A DNA stretch of 63,695 bases from Fragilaria crotonensis (Eukaryota > Bacillariophyta > Fragilariophyceae > Fragilariales > Fragilariaceae): assembly GCA_022925895.1 (NCBI GenBank), contig JAKSYS010000344.1, positions 1 to 63,695 of the forward strand. Direction: 5' to 3'. The notes below the pieces were generated by a model. It saw nothing but the letters and a program-made list of their open reading frames with translations, was not told where the DNA came from and ran no database searches. The translations under genes were made by a program, and so were the position numbers. Of the stretch, positions 1 to 13,354 are shown one piece after another (the stretch's first letter is position 1; each line of letters opens with the position of its first letter).

Positions 1-545
1 GTGTCCTTGATGAAAGCATGGACGACTAGTAGTACGTATGCGTAGTACGTAGTACGTAATACGTAGTACGTAGTACCTGGTACTTGTGCTCCGAATACAA
101 AGTACAAGTAGATGTACTTCGGGTAGACTGGTACCCCAGGTACTTGCACTCTTATCCTTGGTGCTATACTTGGGTTACAATCAGGGATGCGCAGCAAAAA
201 AACGATCGTGTTGCAATACATATATTGCAATATAATATTACCAATATATTGTATTGGTCGGTCCAACAATACCAATGCATTGTATTGTATTGTTACCTCT
301 TGACAATACAAATCTATTGTACAATATATTGTACCTGGTACACCACTTTCATACGTTCTGATGCATTAAATCCGACTGAAAAAAGGACAATATTTTGATA
401 TATATTGTATTGGCTACCGGTAGTTCAACAATATCAAGAATATGTTGTGTTGGTGGCAACTTATATTGCAATATATTGTATTGGTGGTACCGTATATTGC
501 AATATATTGTATTGGTGGTAACGTAGCTATATTGCAATATACTTA
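1..545. repeat. GTAC-type and CAATATATTG-type short tandem repeats
   Basis: Positions about 28-90 repeat a GTAGTACGTA-like unit. Positions about 205-545 repeat variants of a unit with the palindrome CAATATATTG followed by TATTGG(T/C)GG. The two clearest full units lie at about 463-525, roughly 31 nt apart. Frames across it are low-complexity and not credible genes. Function unknown; it looks like slippage-prone intergenic DNA. Confidence 0.7.
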
Positions 546-3500
546 TTGTTCATATTCAAAACCACCAATACGATAACAATACAATTGTGCGCATCCCTGT
601 TTACAAGTACTTTGGAGTGCTTGGAGTTCTTGGAATACTCTTAATTCCACTTCACATAATGCAGCACTGCGTGTTGCGTGTACCACATGTACCAAGTACT
701 TAGTGCCTTCATTGCTTCCCATTTCCAAGCTTTCCTGGTTGTGTACATTCTTGTGTCTTTATCATACAAGGCTAAATGGACTGGTAAAGTGACCACTTGT
801 AGTAGTGTGAGTCAACTGCACCAAGAGAAACATTTGCCTTTTTCAATTGCAACAGCACTCACCAGCAATAAAAATGTTTCCTCCAGTCTGCAAATGAGTC
901 CTCTGTTCTGTATTGATTGCATCCACAATTGTTGGTAACCCCTAACAAGCAAGATCTGAACCACACAATCTACCTAGTACTCTTTGTGAGATTATTCATG
1001 AGCTGCAACAGAAGTAACACTGTCGCTGCATGCAGAAGTATCTGGAAGATAGTAGTAGACAAGATGACACCATGGGTTCTTGTTAATCAGCTATATCTCG
1101 TGACACCATGCCACTGCCTACGTGCATGGTGGTCAACTATCTATGGTCAATGATGTGCCAATCCAAATGCGTGCTATTCGGTTAGTTTAGCCTTAATGCC
1201 AATGTGTTTCATCGGCTCACAACTTCTATTAATCCTATATACTTCAATTGTACGGATTTTTACCGGCAGTCCTGACAATTGTAGCTAAGCAGGGTGAAGA
1301 CGAGGCAAGAGGATATCATACTTTGCCACAACACTAACGGCAACAATATAAAAATGTTCATTCATATTGGTATCGCAATGCACTGTGCCTTCTGGTTTCT
1401 GCGTTTGTTCCTCTCCATCACGTCAGCCCTGAACAAACCCGAATCCCCTGCGGGTTGTTGTTTGTGGAGCCATTGTATTAGGAAGGGCCTCACAGTTTGT
1501 GTGCAACAAGCAAACCAGGGGATCCGACCTCATCTTCTTGTTTCATTCAGGGAAACCTTGGGACAGCTGCTATTTCAAGATCCTACCTTGCAAGGCTGTG
1601 ATGGCCCAGATCAACGTGGTACATAGGAGCAAGGGTCCACCACAACTGTGAATTGCCCAACCCTCATCATGCGGCAAGCTACAGCAGGCAACAAGTTTGC
1701 TGCTCTTGCATCTCAAGAAGAAAAGGTCATCCTCTGCATAAACCCCAATCTATTTCTCATCCACCCAGCAATATTCAACTTGGAAGATGGAGCCCCAAGA
1801 CTGGTCAGGTCCAGGGAAATGTCAATTGATATAATTGATGCAGCCATGAAGAGGATGATGGAAGTAGATACAAAGAAGCTTTTATACGCAGCAAATGTTG
1901 AGTTGCTATTGGGAATACTTTGGGCATTGGACAACAGGCAGGGGACTGCTGACCGATGTTCAATGACCAATGTTGAAGAGTACCCAAACCTCAATCACGC
2001 CTGTCTGGCCAATTAAGAAGAAATTGATGAATGACTGCCAACCCACAGTTGATGCGGAGAGCAAAATGATGAACCAGAGGAAGGCACTGTCATGCCCTGG
2101 GCAGTCTTGTCACAAATGAACCGTATGCACGAGAGTCAAGAAGACAAGGTTTGAAGAAGGATCAAGCCAATCCTATCCATATTCAAGGCTTTGAGACCCA
2201 TCAATCAGACAAGGTTCTTAACTGCACTGTGGTGAACTTCCAGCAGGGTTGGTGCAGAACTAGTCATGTTCAAATTCATGATGACTGTGATCATGATCAA
2301 GACACCTCAAAAGAAATTGGGCTTTTTGAAGGCATCAAGATGAGGATTGAGCAGGAGATTCTGTGATGGGTGCTGCCACCAATTCCTACCGGCAGTGTTT
2401 CTGTCATTCTTGGAGACAAATTTGGCAAACTGGGAGGATATACAGTTAAGTTTTCCGCCCAAAGATAGTAGGGTTCTTCCACCATCATCCCACAAATGTC
2501 CATGACCAAAGACCCAGCTACGTACAGCCTTTTAATATGCTGGAGCCACTAACCTGCAAAGGATCAATAGTAGCCAACGCAAAGGGATAGAAGCAATACA
2601 TTTTGGAAGCACAATGATGGAACTCTCTGGCTCTAAATTTGTATAGCGTCATCACCACACTTCTTCAGAATTTTTGACACGATCACCACAGTGGCTGAAG
2701 GACCATTGTAAAATACACAATTGTGGCAAAACTAATTGGCTGGTTGCTCCCAACGAGCACCCAATGCCTAAGAAGAGGGAGGATGTTGGAGTCCTGTAAC
2801 AAATACAGGCCTCTCACAATTTTTCCAAACAAGTGAAATTGGGCAAGCCCTCATTGAATCAAGGTAGAAGTGTGTTAATTATTTAACAGGATCATGGCAA
2901 CTGCATGTGACAGAATTTGTTGTGTGTTGTACACTTCACAACTGTACGCAAAATCTACTCAAGTTTAGTCAGCATTGTTGAGAAACATCTAGTATTGTGG
3001 AAGAAATTCTCTTGCTCTGATCAGATGCAGACCCACCATGCACAGTCAAACAATGGGACTCTTCTCAGCAGAACCACTGCTTGCCAGACCAGAGTCCATG
3101 TTGGCAATACACCTGCAATGGGAATAAGAAGAAAAGTGTAATCTCAACCTGATGTTAAGCATGCCAACCTGGGGCTTCAGCGACTGCACCAACAGTACTG
3201 GCTGGTGATCACTCATACTAGTAGCTAGTATTGCATGCCAAGAAAGATGCTTTTACCATACCTTACATTCAATGCATAATCCTTGATCCTAAATGCATTC
3301 TGGAGCAGTGCCCTGCCTACCGAAGCCTAAATACTTTTCTGATGAGATCAAAATGAAGTCATAGCGTGACATATTTGGCTTGGCTGGTTGGCCATGTACA
3401 GACCAGGGTCCCTTCCCCAATTTTCATCACATTCTTGGGTATCAGGTTACCCTGGTCACATCATAGCAGCATTACTTAAGGGAGGCAGGTATGCAGCATC

Positions 3501-4480
3501 TCACAAACAATGGGATAATTTTTTTGGATCTGTTCCGCTGTATCAAATTAATTCATATCCTCTGCTCTGGCCAATTTGCAGACCCTAGCTAAGCCTATCT
3601 GATGCAAAGGCTCCAACTTGCAAGACTGATTCGAGACCCTTGTGCATCTATGTGATTTCTCTGATTTTCAGAGGTTGCTGGAGACAAATGGGGCAAGACT
3701 GGCACCCCAACTGTGCCATACTAAGCATCCAGCTGATGATTGAGCTGTTAAATTGAGTGGAACAAGGGTTAGGTTTAAATGGATTATGGCAGGAGGTTAT
3801 CTTGCTTCTGTTTTGTGGCTTCTTTGAGAGCCCACCTTTTTCCTTGTGTGATTCTGATTTGATGCCTCAAGTAGAATTTCCCAGAAAGCTAAGGCTACTA
3901 TCTTCGTTATATAAACATGCCTTATGACAGGGCAACTACTCGTAGTTACTACTACACTAGCAGTTACAGTGTGTCCATTCTTTGCTCATAGTACAGCAGT
4001 ACTAGTCGTCTACTCGGATACTAGAGTACGGAGTACCAAGGGGCCTAAGGCCTAAGTCTGAGGTATCGTAGCTTGTGCTCTGGAAAACTGTGCCTGGAAG
4101 TAGCTATTGTATGCATGACTACCGGTAGAGTGTACTAGTAGTACTACTACTCTACTCTAGAGAAATGTGACATTGAACTCCGTATTCACATGCACATCTT
4201 ATGTGTTTACGTACGCACCACAGGCATTTGTAACGTTGTGACCACACGCAATTGTACTTTAGGTACAGTAAAACAGTATTGGGCGTACTGGCGTACTAGA
4301 GTACAAAGGAGTAGGAAGACTGGAACGAAACCTCGCTTGCAGTGAACAGTTATTTGAATCAGTCCGGACTGTCGTGGAAACTCAGTCCGGACTGGTATCA
4401 AACCTTGGAAAAATTGTAATAATAATGCTTAATTATTAATTATTAATTAATTATATGATATTAAAATAACTCAGATATTG
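546..4480. other. Gene-free stretch, no recognised feature
   Basis: Only short interrupted frames are present. The longest, on the plus strand at about 1648-2016, has no domain I recognise, no good start context and stops shortly after it. The composition resembles the decayed retroelement further right, so part of this could be old transposon sequence, but I found no diagnostic motif. From about 3950 to 4300 GTAC-rich sequence dominates, and 4425-4460 is a simple A/T tract. Confidence 0.5.
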
Positions 4481-4557
4481 TCTTACTGTATTTTCAAAAG
4501 TAATCGTATATATTTATTTTTTAATCCACGTACTGATGTAGCATTTGCGGGAGAAAG

Positions 4558-4842
4558 GTACATGGTACAAATTTTGCAGTAGAAACCTACACGGAAGAAA
4601 TGTTTCACTGTGTACAGCAATGGATATTGTATAACATGGTACGAATCGTTGTGTAGAAAGGACAACAATTTTATGTACAAGTACTCCGTTAATGCCATAT
4701 CCAGTTTGTTCGATCTGTCTAGAAATACTGGAAAATGTATTTTGAATTCCAGATTCCGTGGTACAAATTTTGCAGTAGAAAACTACGACATGTCCAGGAG
4801 TTTGTTCGATCTGTCTAGAAATACTTTGAATTCCAGATTCCA
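4558..4842. repeat. Local direct repeats (about 24-44 nt units)
   Basis: A 27-nt segment starting AGTTTGTTCGATC occurs at 4703-4729 and 4799-4825. Each copy is followed by TTGAATTCCAGATTCC (4742-4757 and 4826-4841); the first copy carries about 11 extra bases between the two parts. A second segment, GGTACAAATTTTGCAGTAG, occurs near 4562 and 4760. The arrangement looks like a local segmental duplication followed by small indels. Confidence 0.75.
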
Positions 4843-5524
4843 ATGCTCAGCAATGTCACAGGTAAACTGATACTACTGAAACAACCATACTATCAGAGTA
4901 CAACAATAAACTCCGCCAGTAGCCAAGATTAAACAGAAGACTGTAAACATCCCCACAAAAGATTCGTCAATGAAGAAGAGGGGACAAGCCAACAGTGACG
5001 TAATTGATAGTACTTGCAAAGCTATCATTATCAAATGCCAGTGTCACTGAAAGTGTAGTCCAGAGAGAATTGAATTGCTAACAACATCTTATTCAGACTA
5101 TGCTGCTTTCACAATGCAAAAACATCAGGAAGGACAATTCATCACCATTGGTATTGTCGTCAGAATTGAATGGTATGTACTCAATTCTTGATATGCGGAT
5201 GGTCAAGATGATTCACAAAAACACGATTGTACTTAGAATTGTTACAATTTAATTGATACCACCAGGGCCTGTGCATCCTACAAAAAGCATCATCTCCCTG
5301 CAACCAGCTATAATGGTCCAAAGCCATACATAGGAATGTATATGTACCCAAGCAAAATCATGGGCATGCGTTGAGATTATTTCCCTTTTGGCTCTCCAAA
5401 CTTGTCAGGGTACAGGATTATCCCATGTGCCACCATGATGCTAGGGTAGCTAGCTATCATTGTCGACCTTTGTTCAATATATGATGTGTTGACACATAGC
5501 TTGCCAGCAATCTACCATCAAAAC

Positions 5525-7143
5525 CTCCATGAACAAATTGGTTAGTATACTGTCCTCTTTTCTGAGTTTAATGATCTTTGCCACTACTGCCTCACAAATT
5601 GCATGGTAATTGATTGCTTTGTTGTGCTTCTTTACCAATATTGACAGCAAGATACTGCCATTCTTTACAACATCAGCATGATTATTGTCGCAAAAACATT
5701 GGCCTGTCTAATGATGGGCACATCAATCAGTATCTCAATGCCACCAACAGATCTTTGCCAATCTGAAAGGCCATGAACTCACTTCCAAAGATTGCCAATT
5801 CAGCAGTATACTACCTTATCAAAAACCAAATAACCGCTACATTTTGTGCATTATTTATTATGCTGCTGCGTGTGTGGAATCAACAAGTCGTAGCATTTCT
5901 GGCATGGAAAGCATCAACAATGCATGATATGCACACAGGTTCATCACCGGCATCGCTCGGATTTGTGATCCACAATCTCAGTCAACAGCTGGAACTGCCG
6001 ACCCTTTGAGTCAACTTGCGCGCACATATTCTCAACAACAATGACATTTTCCAAGTAATTTTTGGTAGATCCACCAGTGAAATTGACAACATCCTATTCT
6101 AGGGAAATGAATCAAGGGGATGAATGAGCTCAACCGAGGAGTTGTTTGTCTGAAGTTCCTTTTGTTCGTTGATTGCATGGCATCGCCGCTCGCTGCCAGT
6201 TCCGATGTTAAATATGAGCTTCGCATTCTGGTACTTATTGACAGCCTCATCATTATTGGCTGCTTCAAGGACATCCGCAGTTACTAGCTATATCGCCGAA
6301 CTCCCCATCCGTTGGAGTTGTTGTCCATGTTTTTGTACTGAAATTGTTGATCTCTCCATCATTTTGTAAGAGGAATGATGCGTCTGCATTCTAGGCGAGG
6401 AAACCTTGTTCCTTCAAGCACTCCTCTTCAACCGCATTATCAAAGTGATTGACATGCTTCTACACGTCCTCGTTCAATAGGTCCTTGCGTGTATCATGTT
6501 GTAGTACGGTCGTCCGTGCAATAACGTTTCCACTCTCCAATAACTACCAGCAGACAAAGCTTGAATCACTACTGACATGACAAGCAACATGAAGCCATCT
6601 CTTGAGCCTCTTACCAGTGTTGTCAATTTCCATCCTCTTTCTTGCCATCATGATTTATTGCTACTAGTACTAAGGTTGTAGAACTTGAAATTCACCCATT
6701 CTGAGATATCAGGCATATCACCGGTCACAATCTTTGGTAGACCAGCCACAAGTTTGGTGTTGCCTGGTGCCACATATACCAACCCATAGTCTCAAAGTCA
6801 AGCAGGCACTTTCCTCATGGACATACAATTTTGCCATCTCTTGCCAAGCTCTCCTATCTCTCACTCAGCTGAGCAGGCGGGATTGTCTGGCTAGTAATGT
6901 CCTCCGTAACTTGATCTCCAGGAGTGAGTTGTTGACATATTTCATAAACTCGGTTTGCAGCCCGACAATTTCAGGTGCACCGTCAGTCATTAAAGCATCA
7001 GGGAGGATCCTAATATAATCGGAGAATTCCATCAGCACCTGCGATACTATGGATTTCGAACGCAAACTGTGCGCCGCAGTAAAGCGATCATTGGTGAAAA
7101 TTTGCACGTACGAATTACCTTGTATCACTTTCAAAAACAGCAA
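5525..7143 (-). pseudogene. Decayed Ty1/copia retrotransposon pol remnant lacking reverse transcriptase
   Basis: Read on the minus strand, successive pieces match the diatom copia-type pol order but in shifting frames with many stops. At 7143-6865 is an integrase core piece containing ALMTDGAPEIVG. Near 6720-6682 is a DMPDISEW motif, and near 6600-6420 the post-integrase segment containing SGNVIARTTV and RKDLLNED. Near 6060-5950 is a linker with NVIVVENMCAQVDS and EIVDHK. At about 5820-5525 is RNase H, with GSEFMA, CFCDNNHADVV and KKHNKAINYHA. The linker and RNase H pieces are under 200 nt apart, so the roughly 250-residue reverse transcriptase that should separate them is deleted. No LTRs were found. 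The element is dead; the call rests on motif order, not a database search. Confidence 0.85.
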
Positions 7144-8800
7144 TGTGTCTGATGGGATGAATCATAGTCCAAACACATCGCTGCGTTGTCACTTGCAAGA
7201 TTCTCTTTGCAGTGTCGATTCCATTATTTCATTTAAGAGCCAAATGCTAAGGAATAACACTGTCATGGCATGTTCCGGTGACGGTTGCAGCCATACTTAC
7301 GGACACACCAGCCATAGTCAACATCTGTCCCCGGAGCCGCACCAGAGAACGAAAAATTTGAGGCGGATAAAGAGACACAGAGATACTCCCGAGAAGAGAT
7401 GAGGAGATTCCAAAAATGGTGCGTGCGAGCGAGTGCAAAAAGGAATGATGCAGTGAGAGTGCATGGGGCATGGGGCCATGTTTGCGGACATCATCTAAGC
7501 AACTGGATGGGTTCCAATGGGGTGCTTTCATCTTGACATGTTCCAGTTGGTAATTGTGACAACCCCCCGATTGATAGGGTCATTTCGAAGTTAGCAAGGT
7601 ACGGATCGGATGCCAGGAGCGGTGCTAAGAGCAACAAGGTCCCCGACATCCAAACCCAATTCCCGATGAGGATTGCACGGCGGGTCGTCACAGAGGCTGT
7701 GCCCGTGGGAGCGAATTTGGTGCAGGTTTATGAGATTGCAATGCAAATCTGAACTGAACCAAAGAACTTGGTCGGCGATAAGAATAACTGATTTCCCTGA
7801 ATCTGGGCATCATGTGTGTTGTGGGACATTTACCTTGTTGGGTTGATAGTCACATGAAAAATGCTTCGTCATCATGATACTGCAGAATTCAAGCAATAGT
7901 TTGAGCAAGAACTTCCAGTTTGGTAGTACAGCACAAATATAATCAGCATGTTTGCCACTTTTGTTTCTGCCAGATGTCCCCTCAAAAATTGTATTGTCAA
8001 AGGTTTGCATGTTGATGGCACTGGAAACCACACAAGCACTCAATATTATTACAGGCATAGTAGTAGCATGCATATCATTGTTTATCACATGTGCCTACCT
8101 CGCTCATATCAGGTAGTCTATGCACCATGATGCACATGATCAAAACTTGAACCATTCGCTCTGAGATCCGCTCTCCGTTGCTGTCTCGGATACAACACTC
8201 TGCTCTTTGGCTGAGTGGCATGTTCAGTATTGCTCGAAGCTGTTGCTGCTTTTCTAGTAGCAATTCATTCTTGTCTGTCATTGGATCGACCTTGTTCATC
8301 CATCGTCTGTAACTCATATCATGTCAAACAAAATGAGTGACCAAATACCATTTCTAACCATTCTGATTGGTTTATTTCAGTATTCTATGTCGTAACTCTT
8401 TACAACGAAATCTTCATCTGCCTACCAGACCCGACAGAAGCTACTATACTTGCTTTCTACCAATAGCAACTTTCTTTCCGGCAGTCCTTACATTTTCTTC
8501 TTTCCAATAGAAGCAACAGCAATGCTGAGTGCTTCTTCCCTCTGAGGAGCCACATTTTTCTGCACCGATGCCATCCTCGTCTTCTCTGTAAAACAATCTG
8601 AGATAACTGCTGCCAAGTTGACACCTTGCTTGTGCTGTGTTGTCACTTCTTTTGCTTGATCAGACTGACACTTGCTCCCAAGATAATAAAGCAACCTCTG
8701 TCGCTTTTGGTCAGACATTTTGGCTTGGGATGCAAAGAAGGGATGCTGTGAGGAGAATCTGACACAACCAGCCACTGGTCATCAATACCATCCGGCTGAT
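7144..8800 (-). other. Possible 5' part (gag/protease) of the copia relic
   Basis: This segment sits where gag and protease should lie relative to the integrase remnant. It has minus-strand frames of 66-95 codons (7247-7531, 7491-7691, 7810-8088, 8075-8317, 8488-8775). None carries a zinc knuckle or aspartic protease motif I can recognise, so the assignment rests on position and direction only. Beyond 8800 no further element sequence was identified. Confidence 0.3.
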
Positions 8801-9334
8801 TTCTCATTGTTGCTGCAAAGACTGTTGAGAATATTCACCTTTTGGAGCCATGGACCAACATGTTCCTCAACATGTGCACCTCAGACAACATGTTGATAAA
8901 ATGCTCAACCATTTCTACTTGGTTCTATGCCAACAACTTTGAAAGTGAGGCCAGTTGGGAGATGAATGGTGGTTGTGGCCGAAGTGTGCGGTGTGAACAA
9001 CATTATTTAAGCATCCCTTAATCACCACAATATTGCGTTATTTCGGATGTAGCTACATAAGATTCCGTCAAAATTCCGTCAAAATCTCTGAATCACCTTC
9101 ATCTCTTAATGGGCGCAATTTACGGTGAGATGTTTTAATTTCAAGATCCAGAGTACTGTAGTAGGTAAAACGTACCGTACCGTCGACGCTCATACTATCA
9201 CATGTCATACGGTCATACGGAGTAGTAGTAAAACTGTATTGCAGCAGTACAGTAAATTCTGGTACAGTGCTATCGTACTTGTACTACGACGGTACAGGTA
9301 ATCCTTTGTCAGTACTGGAGTACTTTACAGTTCA

Positions 9335-10740
9335 CACCAGGAGGTTCCGGAATTCATGTTGTTTCGGTAATAGAGAGATCCTCTTTTGAATTTTTACACC
9401 ATACAAATTTACAGAACTCCGGACCCAGTACCGGTTCTGGGTCCTCAGCTTCGTAAAATTGAGATTCAATTTTCCCTTAACTTCATGAATTTTGGGGTCC
9501 TTTGGTAAATTTGAAGCCCGAATTTCCCTTCGACTTGACACTGAGCAAATTCCGTTCCACGTGTTTACTTTGGTCAGAAATTACTTCCACGTGGAAAATG
9601 ATTTGTGTACATCAGCATACGGCCTTCTACTAGAGTTTGTTGACTTTTCATCTTGCTGCGCTACAGTACCGGTACTTGACATGAGGCGGCGCGGTTTGCA
9701 TGTCACCGGGAGTTCGCGACACACAAAAATTGTATCTCGTATTTAGTCCTCATCGGAACTCGACGATGTCGTTCGCTATTGCGATGTGGTTGTTCTAAGA
9801 GCAACCACATCGCTATGTAGGTCATTCGATTGCCCTTGTTTCGAGTGATTCAACGGAAGAAACGACATCTATCTGCGGTGGCGTGGACACAAGAAATTTG
9901 ACATCTTGTACTGAAGGCAGATGGATGTCGCTGGCTACGCATCGGCCACTGTATGTGGCTTAGCTCTGAAAGCAACAAGGAGGATACCAATGCCCAAGTA
10001 CTTCGGTGACAGTCAAGCTTGAAAAGTGACGTTTTGATCCAATGAAAGGAAACGATGCAAGAGGTCGGTCTTGTGGATGATTTCTACTTCCATAGAAACA
10101 GGCGAAACCTATCGCAGGCACTGGTGATTTCTTTGCTGGTTAAATCGACGATGACAACCGTGAAGTGGAATGCCAGTTGGACGCAACCTCACTCACTCCA
10201 GATTGCATGGACCATACATCTTCAAATGAAGGATGTTCAACAGGACAGGCTGATCAAATTGAAAAGCAGGAAATGAAGCTGCAAAAGCCGACATGTTCAA
10301 AAATTTTCAGCAGCATTTGTCAAAGGGCAGAAAAACAGCGAAGGAACTAGAGTAGCAGTTGTGATAAATAGTCAATCAAGATCCTACTTTTTATACTACG
10401 TACGAAGAGATTGGACAACACCGATGGACGGGTGATGGAGTCGATGTATGTCATACTTGCTGTTGTATGATCTCAAAGACTCAAAGTAACTGCGAGTCCG
10501 AGAGTCCATGTGTTGTGAAAAAAACGGAATCTTGTTGAATGATACGAGAAATTTCGAAGGAATCTGAGTAATGAAATTCATCTTGTATTTTCTAAAAAGA
10601 GGACATAAATTTACAATGTAAATTACTGTAACAAAAAGACGCCAAATCTTCGTAAGGTTACGGGTTCCGTTCTGTAAACAATAAAAAGAGGATCTCTCTA
10701 ATAAAATCGTGTGGCATTGAGTCAAAGTTCCGGAACCCCG
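9335..10740. mobile_element. Inverted-repeat element, GGTTCCGGAA-ended family, copy 1
   Basis: The left end at 9343-9352 reads GGTTCCGGAA and the right end at 10728-10737 reads its reverse complement. Inside each end the similarity continues, diverged, for about 150-200 nt; both arms contain AGAGAGATCCTCTTTT followed by a TTTACAGAAC-type segment (left near 9371-9420, right near 10665-10715). The interior has no transposase frame I recognise; short plus-strand frames at 10055-10350 have no known domain. No target-site duplication was found. A second element (18102-19012) shares the terminal motif, suggesting a non-autonomous family. Confidence 0.65.
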
Positions 10741-11148
10741 ACAGTATGTCGAACTCGGAGTACTAGTACTGTACAAGGAGGGCCTGGTGCCGGGGTCATC
10801 AGGAAAGGGACCTTCAGAACGGTAACGTAATTAGCGAACTCGGATTTTCCGGGATGCCCCCACCCCACCCCCAGTGCCCCATGACTGGTGACTGATACAA
10901 TGACAGCAACCGTGGTCCGCTACAAGGACATGGTACAGTACAAGTACCAGGTACTACATACGAGTACCTGAACGCTGGACTCATGATTCCCAACGATCAG
11001 CTGGTCTGAAGTCCCAACTCCCCTCTCTGCAACCTTCTAACGCTTCTTCCGCATACACTGTTCTGCTTCGGTTGATGGATTTGATAGGCGGCACAAGGAC
11101 AAAGATCATATCAGCTGTCCATTGTCCGCCTAGGCCGAGACCCCCAAA
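10741..11148. other. Upstream region of the AMBRA1-like gene
   Basis: No gene is seen. The stretch holds GTAC-rich sequence near 10930-10970, a C-rich run near 10855-10875 and then probable promoter and 5' leader sequence of the gene starting at 11149. No TATA box or other element can be assigned with confidence. Confidence 0.4.
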
Positions 11149-13354
11149 ATGGATCAGTCAATGTCAAGTGTGGATTGGGATGATTGGGAGGGAACATATC
11201 GAAGACGAGAGGAAGCCCATGAACCATGGCCGGTCCCGTCAGCAATGGAAATGATCGATCGCGTTGCACATCGGGAAGCCATGGAAGAGCAATCAGAGCA
11301 ACTGCGACGTGTAAACCCGCATCAAAACGACGGGCGGAGTATTTTTTCGATTTTGAAAGATAGAGAGTGCTTTGGAGCAAAGCATGTTAAGAGACGGCGA
11401 ATGGCTACGACGGTTGAACATGAGGTTCGACTCTTTGGAGAGTATTATTCGGTCACCCGCTATCAGTCCTCATTTCTGAAACATCTCGGAGGAGAAGATG
11501 AAGTCGACGAGAACGGAGATCGACCAGCGTCGTCAGAAGCCGTCTCAACTATTTCGATTGCTTTCTCTAACGACTCTCAAACAATGGCATCCACGCACGG
11601 AGACCATACAGTTAAAATCACCTGTTGTTCGACGGGGCGTTTGTTGACGACGCTCGAAGGACATCCACGAACTCCATGGACTGTTAAGTATCATCCTCTG
11701 GAGAATAACATTGTGGCGAGTGGATGCTTGGGATTTCAGGTGCGCGTGTGGGACTGGCACCGGCCAACGTGTTTGCACATGATTCGATTGGAATACGCAA
11801 TCATCAGTCTCAGCTTTCATCCCAGTGGGCATATCCTGGCCGTGGCAAGTGGATCGAGATTGCATTTCTGGGACTTTGATAACTTTGGTGGTCGCAAGGA
11901 TGGCGTCGGAACGACGGCTACTGGGGCCGTCACGCAAGTTGACCAGCGAAATATGTTGCGGTGTGTCCACTTTCCTCCAGATGGAAATTCCGTTATTGTG
12001 GGAGGGATGAATCCAAATGCAGAGGATCCAAGACGATCAGGGCGAACTAGAAATGGCTCTGTGAGTGGTGGTATCAGTTTCTACCTACGACTTTGGGATT
12101 TCGACATAGACGCGGCCCTTCAACCATCACCCACAGTTGACGAACTTAGACTTGCGCGGGGCGGGTTGCGACTGCAGCGAAAGCCTTTATCGAATGTAAG
12201 TACTGATGCGATGTCAGTTAATGAAGCTAGGTCAGCTTGCGCTTCAAACGTGAACCCTCACAAACATTTGCTTTCATCAGCCTCGAACGGTTGTTCCTCG
12301 TGCCCTTTTGTACAACGACGGTGGTTTTGATGTGTCTCCAGATGGAAAGACAATATGCGCATGTGCAGAATATTGGCTCCCAGATGGTGTGGACAGCGCT
12401 ATGGAGTTGTTTCGTAGAGACGAGGATGAATATAGCGACAGTGACTCGGTTGAGGAGTCGAATCCAGGGTCTGGCAATGCTGCTGTCTTGTCACCCCTGG
12501 GGATCGGTATTGGACAGATTCCATACCTTTCGCCTCCGCGACAAAGAGTACCCAAATTCGCAATCAATCCACCGCCGCCGCCGTCTTCTTCCTCACAATC
12601 TATGGTGCCAATTACGCCGCCAAATCCAACCCGTGCACAATTTCCGTTGTCACCTCCGTCGCCACCGGGACGCCGATGGGCCGGAGGTCTTGGGCGGTAT
12701 GACCCACATCAGCCTCGCAGTAACGCCCAAGGGCAGACCCCCATCGTGAGAAATAGGGACCACGGCAATCCAGATGAAACTGCTTCTCAAGGTTCTCAGG
12801 GTGCGTTTTCGGCGTCTGCTCACAACCTTCCATTGCGACCGCCACACCCTCTCTCCGTAATAACGGCACAAGCCACGTACGCCGATATGACTCGCAAAGC
12901 AGGTCGCTATGTTCCTCACGTGGTCACTGTCAGCTTGGAGACGGTGCCGTTACCGGACCACTGTGGGGTCCCACGTAGTACTCAAATGACTTCCGTTGCC
13001 AACGGTTATCGGCCCAGACTTGGCCAGTTGCTTGAGGCTTGCCCACTCGATGGGACCAAGGCATCTGCAGTCACATGTGTCAAGTTTGCACCGTCATCCG
13101 ACTTTTGCCTCTTGGGCTACGGAGTCCGCGAACCACTGTCGAGTGAGGGTGAGTCCTCGCCGTTTCATCCAGTGACGGCCTTGTATCGAATCAGAGGTGG
13201 CATGACTCATGTATCCACCATGTTGAGTGGCGATGACGACGTTAACATTGCACGATTCCACCCTGATTCTGGATATGGTTTTGTGTATGGAACCAAGCAA
13301 GGCCGAGTCCGGATTTTGAGTCCAAGACCATGGAACTATTACAATAGTCTCTAG
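11149..13354 (+). CDS. AMBRA1-like WD40-repeat protein (2 exons)
   Basis: Proposed CDS: join(11149..12195, 12281..13354), 706 residues. The 85-nt intron starts GTAAGT, ends CATCAG and falls in phase 0. Residues about 130-300 form WD40 repeats closely resembling the N-terminal propeller of AMBRA1: MASTHGDHTVKI, then GHPRTPWTVKYHP, IASGC-type and VRVWDWH motifs, and FHPSGHILAVAS followed by HFWDFD. A proline- and serine-rich linker covers about 420-540. A C-terminal block (about 560-706) ends in a further WD-like segment with VNIARFHPDSGYGFVYGT. AMBRA1/DCAF3 proteins are known as substrate receptors of CUL4-DDB1 ubiquitin ligases and autophagy regulators; that role here is inferred from similarity. 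The start ATG opens a D/E/W-rich N-terminus. The stop codon lies within the start of a tandem duplication. Confidence 0.85.

Noticed and set aside
1648-2016. 122-codon plus-strand frame in the gene-poor left end
   Set aside because: No motif; frames after it are full of stops. It may be a transposon fragment but nothing diagnostic was seen.
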